Assembly: GCA_002292265.1 (NCBI GenBank)
Contig: DBBQ01000013.1
Coordinates: 939-6,741, forward strand
Length of the DNA: 5,803 nt
Direction of reading: 5' to 3'
Source of the DNA: Flavobacteriaceae bacterium UBA980
GTDB taxonomy: Bacteria; Bacteroidota; Bacteroidia; Flavobacteriales; Flavobacteriaceae
Below are positions 1 through 5,803 of the stretch, piece after piece. The first letter of the stretch is position 1. The number at the start of each line of letters is the position of its first letter. Position numbers and translations under genes: made by a program. The notes beneath the pieces are model-generated. The model saw only the letters and a program-made list of their open reading frames with translations, had not been told where the DNA came from and did not search any database.

Positions 1-1949
1 TGGGGGCCTGTCCGGTTTGTGAAGGCTTTGGTGATGTGATGGGTATTGATCCCGAATTGGTCATTCCCGATACGAGCAAGTCGATCTATGATCAAGCCAT
101 CGTGCCTTGGCGCGGCTCCACTATGGTAAAGTTTTACGATAAACTCATCAACAGCGCCTATCTCTTTGACTTTCCTATTCACAAACCGTATTTCGAACTT
201 ACCAAAGTACAAAAGGAGCTTCTTTGGAAAGGCAATTCCCACTTTACTGGAATTCACGACTTTTTTAAACGAATCGAAAAAAAGAATTACAAAATTCAGA
301 ACCGCGTACTCCTTTCTCGCTATCGAGGAAAAACTTCGTGCGCCCAATGCGTAGGAACACGTCTTAAAGATGAGGCCAACTACGTAAAAATTGGAGGAAA
401 AAGCATCGGAGACTTGCTTCAGATCTCCTTAGATAATTTAGCACGCTTTTTCCAGTATTTAGAATTAAAGGCACACGATCTGGAAATCGCTGAACGCTTG
501 TTAATTGAAATCAACAGTCGATTGAAATTCGTCCAGGAAGTTGGTTTGGGATACCTGACGCTAAACCGGCGGTCCAACACCTTGTCTGGAGGTGAATCGC
601 AACGCATACAGTTGGCCACTTCCCTAGGAAGCAGTTTGGTGGGCTCCATGTACATTCTCGATGAACCTTCTATCGGATTGCATCCACGGGACAACGAACG
701 CCTGATTGAAGTTTTAAAAAATCTAAGAGATTTGGGTAATACCGTCATTGTTGTAGAACACGATGAGGAAATTATGAATGCGGCTGATCAAGTCATTGAT
801 ATTGGTCCTGAAGCAGGTACTTTGGGAGGTGAGATAATTGCCCAAGGACCCTTAAAACAAGTATTAAAAAGCGATGGGCTGACCGCAGCCTATCTCAATG
901 GAACCAAAAAAATTGAAGTCCCAAAGAAGAGGAGAACTTCGAAAAAGAAAATTGAAATTAAAGGTGCAAGAGAACAAAATCTCAAAAATATTGATCTCGA
1001 AATCCCATTGGGTGTACTTACCGTTGTAAGCGGAGTGTCTGGAAGTGGTAAGTCCAGCTTGGTCAAAAAAATCCTTTACCCTGCCCTACTCCGTCATTTT
1101 GATATTTACAGTGAAAAGCCTGGATCCTACACTGAGTTGAAAGGAAGCTTAGACACCCTTCGCAGTGTCGAGTTTGTAGATCAAAATCCCATTGGAAGAT
1201 CTTCCCGATCCAATCCTGTGACCTACATCAAGGCTTATGATGAGATTCGTTCCTTGTACGCTTCTTTACCAATATCTAAAAACCGAAACTATCAGCCCAA
1301 ACATTTTTCTTTTAATGTGGATGGAGGGCGCTGTGACCATTGCAAAGGTGAAGGAACCGTTACCATCGAGATGCAGTTTATGGCAGATGTCATTTTAGAA
1401 TGTGAGCACTGCAACGGCAAACGCTTTAAAAAAGAAGTTTTAGAAGTGAAATTTCACGACCAAAATATTGATGACCTCCTCTGTATGACCGTGGATGACG
1501 CTATCGATTTTTTTGTTTCTCATGATCAAAAGCGAATTATTCAAAAATTACAACCACTCCAAGACGTGGGATTGGGATATGTAACCCTTGGCCAATCTTC
1601 TGCCACTCTATCGGGGGGTGAAGCACAGCGAATTAAATTGGCTTCGTTTATCAGTCAAGGTTCTTCTAAGGAGAAAGTACTTTTCATTTTCGACGAACCT
1701 ACCACGGGACTTCATTTTCACGATATCCAAAAATTGCTCACTTCGTTCAATGCGTTGATTGACCGAGGACACACTATTGTTGTGGTAGAGCACAATCTCG
1801 AATTGATCAAATGTGCGGATCATCTTATAGACCTAGGTCCCGAAGCGGGAGATGCAGGTGGCTATTTAGTAGGACAAGGAACTCCTGAAGCCATCGCAAA
1901 ACTTCCAAAATCGCATACAGGAAAATATCTGGTAGAAAAATTAAAATAG
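1..1949 (+). CDS. uvrA: UvrA, excinuclease ABC subunit A (5' end missing)
   Basis: UvrA is the cytoplasmic DNA-damage sensor of nucleotide excision repair; it is a dimeric ATPase that loads UvrB onto lesions. The reading frame is open from the left edge (first full codon at 3) to TAG at 1947-1949, giving 648 visible residues of a family usually about 940 long, so roughly 280-300 N-terminal residues, including the first Walker A, are outside. Visible residues in order: zinc-module half CPVC (3-6), insertion domain, second half CAQC (113-116), ABC signature LSGGESQR (194-201), Walker B ending DEP (216-222), switch His 253, second Walker A GVSGSGKS (344-351), zinc ligands CDHC (444-447) and CEHC (467-470), signature LSGGEAQR (536-543), Walker B (560-566) and switch His 597. 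All expected catalytic motifs are intact. The GTG at 36 is an internal valine, not the start. The sequence resembles the main Bacteroidota UvrA rather than a shortened paralogue, although these species can carry two. The 3' end overlaps the convergent flippase gene by 9 nt. Confidence 0.97.
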   Translation, partial: GACPVCEGFGDVMGIDPELVIPDTSKSIYDQAIVPWRGSTMVKFYDKLINSAYLFDFPIHKPYFELTKVQKELLWKGNSHFTGIHDFFKRIEKKNYKIQNRVLLSRYRGKTSCAQCVGTRLKDEANYVKIGGKSIGDLLQISLDNLARFFQYLELKAHDLEIAERLLIEINSRLKFVQEVGLGYLTLNRRSNTLSGGESQRIQLATSLGSSLVGSMYILDEPSIGLHPRDNERLIEVLKNLRDLGNTVIVVEHDEEIMNAADQVIDIGPEAGTLGGEIIAQGPLKQVLKSDGLTAAYLNGTKKIEVPKKRRTSKKKIEIKGAREQNLKNIDLEIPLGVLTVVSGVSGSGKSSLVKKILYPALLRHFDIYSEKPGSYTELKGSLDTLRSVEFVDQNPIGRSSRSNPVTYIKAYDEIRSLYASLPISKNRNYQPKHFSFNVDGGRCDHCKGEGTVTIEMQFMADVILECEHCNGKRFKKEVLEVKFHDQNIDDLLCMTVDDAIDFFVSHDQKRIIQKLQPLQDVGLGYVTLGQSSATLSGGEAQRIKLASFISQGSSKEKVLFIFDEPTTGLHFHDIQKLLTSFNALIDRGHTIVVVEHNLELIKCADHLIDLGPEAGDAGGYLVGQGTPEAIAKLPKSHTGKYLVEKLK

Positions 1950-1978
1950 TCGCTTGCGAAAATCCTGAATGAGCGACT
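1936..1978 (-). terminator. Possible weak terminator hairpin of the membrane-gene unit
   Basis: A perfect 7-nt inverted repeat (AGTCGCT at 1948-1954, AGCGACT at 1972-1978) has a 17-nt loop. Read on the - strand it is followed by ATTTTAATTTTT (1947-1936), which resembles a Rho-independent terminator. Against this, the stem is short, the loop is long, and the flippase stop codon (1943-1941) sits inside the U-tract, so release there would leave almost no 3' UTR and a translating ribosome would melt the hairpin. On the + strand the same repeat follows the uvrA stop but has no T-tract after it. It may be chance. Confidence 0.22.
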
Positions 1979-3404
1979 CAATATCCGAAGACCAGCGAAA
2001 AGTAAATAAGGGAATACTGAAAAGTCCTAAAATCAATACACTACGCAATGGGATGGACAGCCAGGGGTTTACTACAGTCGGTATTTGATCAATCACGGCA
2101 TAAATCAACCCCATACTCAATACGACCCCAAGGGTTTTAGTAGAATAGGGATGAATTTTAAATAAAAATTGAATCAAAAGAATTTTACACAAATTGATAA
2201 AAAGTATGACGAGTACCGTTGCAAAAGCTGCACCTATAATGCCGTGGGATTGAATGAAAATGTAATTTAAAATAACTGCCATTATCGCAGAAGATATAGA
2301 AAACCAAAAAACATAGGAATAGTACTTTGAATTACTAATGATGTTGTTAAGGCAACCCATAGAAACACTAAATAATTTCCCCAAAGAGACCAAAATAACT
2401 ACTCCTATTGCAGAAGCATAACCCTCTTGATTGATAATTTGATAAAAATCTTTTAAGTTGAGGTTGATCAGTAAAAACAGGAATCCAGAAACAATCATCA
2501 GGTTGATACTGCTCTTTTTTAAAAGACGTTCCAAACGTTCAACATCGTTCGCGTTTAAGGCTTGAGCTACTAAGGGACTCGTGATTTGAAACATGGCTCT
2601 CCCGGGGGCTTCCACTACTGCAGCGATATAGAGTGCTACGGCATAAAAGGCTACATTGGCATCGGTTGTCAAAGAAAAAATCATGGACTTATCAATATCC
2701 AAGATAAAACTCGCCGCAGCTCCAGAGAGGAAAATCAGTCCGCTGTAACGTAACATCTCACGCCAAGATGAAGGGAGTTTCCATTGAAACTTAGGGATGT
2801 AAACTGAAAAACTATATCCCATGATAATCAGTAAACGCAGATAATACCCACCAATCAGATAGTTGATAAACGTGTTCAAATCAATCCATTGGAACGCAAA
2901 ACAGATCAGCAATGTAAAAGTTAAAAATCTGGGATATACTTCCTTTAAAAAATTACCAAAAACCGATTTTAAATTAACCCGCAACCAACTGTAGAAGACT
3001 TCAAAATAAGCAGTAGAAACAGCAATTGCAATGATTAAAAAGGGAAAGCGTGCCACCCCTTCATTATCATTGGATAAGAAATTGAGAATCTCAAAGTTAA
3101 AATAAAAGTACAGGGGGATTAGTATTATTAAAATGAGTAAAGGAAAGAGCAAAACAAACCAAAGTAATCGGTCTTGTTCTTCTTTATCCTTAGAGCTGCT
3201 AAAAAACTTGATTAAGGTATGCTGAACTCCAAAGGAGATAAAGGGTTGAATTAGATTCGAATTGGCCAAAAGGGCGACCACCAAGCCTTGAAATTCTTTG
3301 CCGGGATAGGTCGGATACAAAAAGAGCATATTGAGAGCCCCGATCAGGAAGGCTACACCAATACTGATCATATTGTACAGGGATTGTTTGGCGATGATTC
3401 CCAT
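1941..3404 (-). CDS. Wzx/MATE-superfamily oligosaccharide flippase
   Basis: This is a 487-residue integral inner-membrane protein of the polysaccharide biosynthesis/export family (MOP superfamily), whose known members flip undecaprenyl-linked oligosaccharides from the cytoplasmic to the periplasmic leaflet. About 14 hydrophobic helices can be placed, near residues 10-30, 40-60, 80-102, 118-138, 157-174, 178-200, 218-236, 249-267, 300-316, 331-348, 362-384, 388-410, 423-440 and 450-468; this is the usual Wzx count and length. Helix 7 carries the family-like charged stretch LDIDKSMI (235-242), followed by helix 8 starting FYAVALY. The basic C-terminus (RKRLF) should be cytoplasmic. The ATG at 3404 is well supported: an in-frame TAA lies 21-24 nt upstream, with no ATG, GTG or TTG between. 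The start lies 5 nt after the yfhO stop, behind a weak purine-rich stretch (GAAGAGCTGAAAG), which suggests translational coupling. The transported glycan is unknown; O-antigen, capsule, or another lipid-linked sugar are all possible. Confidence 0.9.
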   Translation of the reverse strand: MGIIAKQSLYNMISIGVAFLIGALNMLFLYPTYPGKEFQGLVVALLANSNLIQPFISFGVQHTLIKFFSSSKDKEEQDRLLWFVLLFPLLILIILIPLYFYFNFEILNFLSNDNEGVARFPFLIIAIAVSTAYFEVFYSWLRVNLKSVFGNFLKEVYPRFLTFTLLICFAFQWIDLNTFINYLIGGYYLRLLIIMGYSFSVYIPKFQWKLPSSWREMLRYSGLIFLSGAAASFILDIDKSMIFSLTTDANVAFYAVALYIAAVVEAPGRAMFQITSPLVAQALNANDVERLERLLKKSSINLMIVSGFLFLLINLNLKDFYQIINQEGYASAIGVVILVSLGKLFSVSMGCLNNIISNSKYYSYVFWFSISSAIMAVILNYIFIQSHGIIGAAFATVLVILFINLCKILLIQFLFKIHPYSTKTLGVVLSMGLIYAVIDQIPTVVNPWLSIPLRSVLILGLFSIPLFTFRWSSDIESLIQDFRKRLF

Positions 3405-3409
3405 AGCTT

Positions 3410-5803
3410 TCAGCTCTTCGTTTTAAAATATTGAAAATATCCCAAAACCAAGATACTGATTGCGAACAGCCCCAAACTAAGCCACCGAAGTCGTGTCCCT
3501 TGTTTGATCACCTCAGGCTCAAATCGGAATTCAATTACGGAAGCGTTGGCAGGAACCTGTACTCCCCGTAATACATAATTTACATTGATAATTAGCACTG
3601 GTTTTCCGTCTAGGGTTGCCTTCCATCCTTTGGGGTAATGCATTTCCGAAAAAACAGCAAATGCTGGGGTTGTCGTTTGTACACGATAAGTCAACTGATC
3701 TGGTTTTGCCTTGGAAAGGGTTATTTGCGCTAGTGAATCTAGAGTATATTGTTTGGAAAAATCAGCTGGTAAGTCGTGATCTAAAACCAAGGCAGTGGTT
3801 TTAAAATCTGTTTCTTTTAATGCTTCTAGAAGCGCATCTGGAGTTGCTTTGGTCTCAATCTCTGAAACCATCCAGGCGGGACCCAAAGCGTTGGGATTGA
3901 GCAGGGGTTTCAGTTCCCCGCTTTCCTCCTCTGGATACAGGATGTATTTGACATTTAAAAAATCAAGGATTCCTGTGTTTTGCTGCGCGCTATACGCTTC
4001 AAAAAGTTCTTCAAAGCGTCTTGGCTTAGCACCGTGATAGCCCCCCAAAGCATTGTGAAAATAGGCCGTTCGGGCTCCTGTTAAACCCAATTGGGGTTCG
4101 TACACCCTAAACCTGCTCTGGTCTTGGAGTAGGGCCTGATCTGCGGCTGTCATTCGAAAGGGAGCATTTGTAAATCGTTTGGAAACAAAAGCCTCTCGAT
4201 CAATATAACGATTGGATATTCCAATTAAGTCAATGATCAATAGTCCAATGACCAAGCTTAAGGCCAACCCTCTTTTAATTTTTTTGGTTTGATAGAGATA
4301 AATTAAACTAGTCAACAGCACACAAAATAAAATACCTCTGAATAGATCAGACTGAAAAATGGAAATCCGGGCTTCGCGAATCTGAGAAACTAAAGCTGTC
4401 CCGTAGATTTCTTTAAAATAGGCGTCATTAGCTCCTGAAAAAGACAACATCCCCTGGGTCAGTAGTACCAGCGCAAACAGTACTATGGGAATCGCCGCGA
4501 TTTTCAAAAACCGCTTGAGCTCCAATTTTTGTGTGCTGTAAAAAACATGAAAAAGTCCCATTGCGGCTAACATCGGAAGACAAAACTCCAAGACGACCTG
4601 AATGGAAGAAACCGCTCGAAACTTATTGTAAAGTGGAAAATACGAAACAAAAAATGCAGTTAAGAAACTCAAGTTTTTACCCCAAGAGAGCAAAAGGGAA
4701 AAAAGAGCTCCCAGCGCCAAGGTCGTTCGAAGTGGTCCACGGCTAGAGAAAAATCCAAACAATGCAAAAAAGAACACTGTAATTCCAATATAAGCGGGCG
4801 CCTCTAAAATGGGTTGTTCCCCCCAGTAGGTCGGGACATTTTTTGAAAATTCCCGAGCTTGATTTGGAGAAGCGCCATTGTCAATCAAGAAATCATATAC
4901 ACCGTGGTTTGTACCCAGATCTTCACTGGACCCACCCCCTTGAACTCGAGGGGCAATAAGATTCAAACTTTCAAAAATCCCATAACTGTATTCAGTGATG
5001 TAGTCAAAGTCTAAACCCGTAGATTGTTCTTTTGGACTGCCGTCTGCATTCTGTTTCAACTCACTTTTACCTCGCGTACTAAAATCAGTATACTCTGCAG
5101 TTGTCAAAAGTGGTGTGGCATTAAACCCAAGTGCCAAAATACCAGAAGCAATTAATGCACCTAGGGATTGAAGAAAGCTTTTTGTTTGCTTATTTTTTAA
5201 AGAATGATACCCATAAACCAAAACCAAAAGTCCCAGCAGCATTAAGAGATAATAGGTCATTTGATAATGGTTGGCTCGAATCTGCATCCCCAAGGCTAAT
5301 GAGCTCATCAATACACCGCAGAACCACCGCTTTTGTAGTAAAAGAAGTACACCCCCAAAGACAAAAGGAAAAAAACTCACTGCCAACGCTTTGGTATTGT
5401 GTCCGACTTGTAAAATGATGAGTAAGTAAGTGGAAAAGCCAAAAGCAAGGGAACCAAAAAGCGCTACAGGCCTGGGTTTTCTTAAAATAAGTAAAACCAA
5501 ATAGACCCCTAGTAGATAAAGAAATAGGATGTGAGCGGGTCGAGGTAAAATTCGAAAAAACGAATAAATAGGCTGCAGCACATCTGCTGGAAACTTTGCA
5601 CCCAATTGATAGGTGGGCATCCCCCCAAAGGCATTGTCGATCCAATACGTTTCTTCGCCAGTAGCTTCTCGATGTTCTTGCAACTGTCGGGACATCCCCT
5701 GATATTGTCGAATGTCAGATTGCAATAAGGTCTTTCCGGATAATAAAGGGTAATAAAACAGAAGCGCTACGAGTGCAAAACCAAGGACTACCCCTGCATG
5801 GTA
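3410..5803 (-). CDS. YfhO-family membrane protein, putative GT-C-like glycosyltransferase (5' end missing)
   Basis: The frame is open from the right edge (TAC at 5803-5801) to TGA at 3412-3410, giving 797 visible residues; by comparison with remembered Bacteroidota homologues only about ten N-terminal residues are missing. The TTG at 5725 is an internal leucine: upstream of it lies the first membrane helix (visible residues 3-21). Loop 1 follows with QSDIRQY (28-34) and AFGGMPTYQLG, both strongly family-typical. Further hydrophobic segments lie near 89-107, 113-131, 139-156, 160-175, 180-199, 211-228, 335-352, 359-372, 397-422, 432-450, 487-504 and 511-529, with a large extracytoplasmic loop around 229-334. 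A soluble C-terminal domain (about 531-771) contains GGYHGAKPRR and a beta-rich end (FAVFSEMHYPKGW), followed by a last helix (773-790). Bacillus subtilis YfhO is known to be needed for glycosylating lipoteichoic acid; Bacteroidota members have no established substrate that I know of. A sugar transferase on the periplasmic face is an inference, supported by the adjacent flippase gene. Confidence 0.93.
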   Translation of the reverse strand, partial: YHAGVVLGFALVALLFYYPLLSGKTLLQSDIRQYQGMSRQLQEHREATGEETYWIDNAFGGMPTYQLGAKFPADVLQPIYSFFRILPRPAHILFLYLLGVYLVLLILRKPRPVALFGSLAFGFSTYLLIILQVGHNTKALAVSFFPFVFGGVLLLLQKRWFCGVLMSSLALGMQIRANHYQMTYYLLMLLGLLVLVYGYHSLKNKQTKSFLQSLGALIASGILALGFNATPLLTTAEYTDFSTRGKSELKQNADGSPKEQSTGLDFDYITEYSYGIFESLNLIAPRVQGGGSSEDLGTNHGVYDFLIDNGASPNQAREFSKNVPTYWGEQPILEAPAYIGITVFFFALFGFFSSRGPLRTTLALGALFSLLLSWGKNLSFLTAFFVSYFPLYNKFRAVSSIQVVLEFCLPMLAAMGLFHVFYSTQKLELKRFLKIAAIPIVLFALVLLTQGMLSFSGANDAYFKEIYGTALVSQIREARISIFQSDLFRGILFCVLLTSLIYLYQTKKIKRGLALSLVIGLLIIDLIGISNRYIDREAFVSKRFTNAPFRMTAADQALLQDQSRFRVYEPQLGLTGARTAYFHNALGGYHGAKPRRFEELFEAYSAQQNTGILDFLNVKYILYPEEESGELKPLLNPNALGPAWMVSEIETKATPDALLEALKETDFKTTALVLDHDLPADFSKQYTLDSLAQITLSKAKPDQLTYRVQTTTPAFAVFSEMHYPKGWKATLDGKPVLIINVNYVLRGVQVPANASVIEFRFEPEVIKQGTRLRWLSLGLFAISILVLGYFQYFKTKS

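Noticed and set aside
36..38. GTG as a possible uvrA start codon
   Set aside because: The frame is open upstream to the window edge and encodes GACPVCEGFGD, the conserved start of a UvrA zinc module; the GTG is an internal valine.
419..748. 109-codon open frame antisense to uvrA
   Set aside because: It lies wholly inside a conserved stretch of uvrA, has no recognisable domain, and its composition is what an antisense shadow gives.
1613..1618. Run of six G in uvrA as a possible slippage or phase-variation site
   Set aside because: It simply encodes the LSGGEAQR signature (Ser-Gly-Gly codons), is short, and the frame is intact; similar six-base C runs on the + strand in yfhO have the same explanation.
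1837..1849. Short hairpin TCCCG-AAG-CGGGA
   Set aside because: It lies inside uvrA within the conserved GPEAGD codons and has no T-tract, so it is not a credible terminator.
2125..2138. ACCCCAAGGGTTTT as a possible + strand terminator for uvrA
   Set aside because: Only about four base pairs can form with a tiny loop and four T residues, and it lies well inside the flippase coding region; too weak to call.
5190..5645. 151-codon open frame on the same strand as yfhO in another frame
   Set aside because: It overlaps the strongly conserved membrane core of yfhO, and its product is a Cys/Phe/Ser-rich sequence resembling no family I know; it is a frame shadow.
5723..5725. TTG as a possible yfhO start codon
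   Set aside because: The frame continues upstream to the right edge and encodes a hydrophobic helix and the linker LLSGKTLLQSD, matching the N-terminus expected for the family; a start here would delete the first membrane helix.

Overview
The window looks like ordinary chromosomal DNA from a member of the Bacteroidota, most likely a flavobacterium-like organism. This rests on recognising the protein families from memory: the UvrA and YfhO sequences match the Bacteroidota versions of these families almost motif for motif. Moderately AT-rich DNA and a weak Shine-Dalgarno sequence at the one visible start codon fit the same picture. No database search was possible, so the taxonomy is an inference.

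Layout: three genes fill essentially the whole window. The left third (1-1949, + strand) is the C-terminal two thirds of uvrA, the damage-recognition ATPase of nucleotide excision repair; its first part lies off the left edge. The rest is a two-gene unit on the - strand. It reads leftward from a YfhO-family multi-pass membrane protein (3410-5803, only about the first ten residues missing off the right edge) into a 14-helix Wzx/MATE-type oligosaccharide flippase (1941-3404). The two are separated by 5 nt and are very probably co-transcribed and translationally coupled. The flippase and uvrA converge and overlap by 9 nt at their stop codons, so there is no intergenic space anywhere in the window.

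Function: uvrA and the membrane pair are unlikely to work together; they merely converge. The membrane pair makes sense as part of a cell-envelope glycan pathway. The flippase would move a lipid-linked sugar across the inner membrane, and YfhO, which has the general architecture of a GT-C glycosyltransferase, could transfer a sugar on the outer face. The substrate cannot be read from the sequence.

No RNA genes, mobile elements, CRISPR arrays or recognisable promoters were seen; the starts, and therefore promoters, of uvrA and of the membrane unit lie outside the window. I see no strong candidate for a wholly new system. The least understood element is the YfhO/flippase pair.
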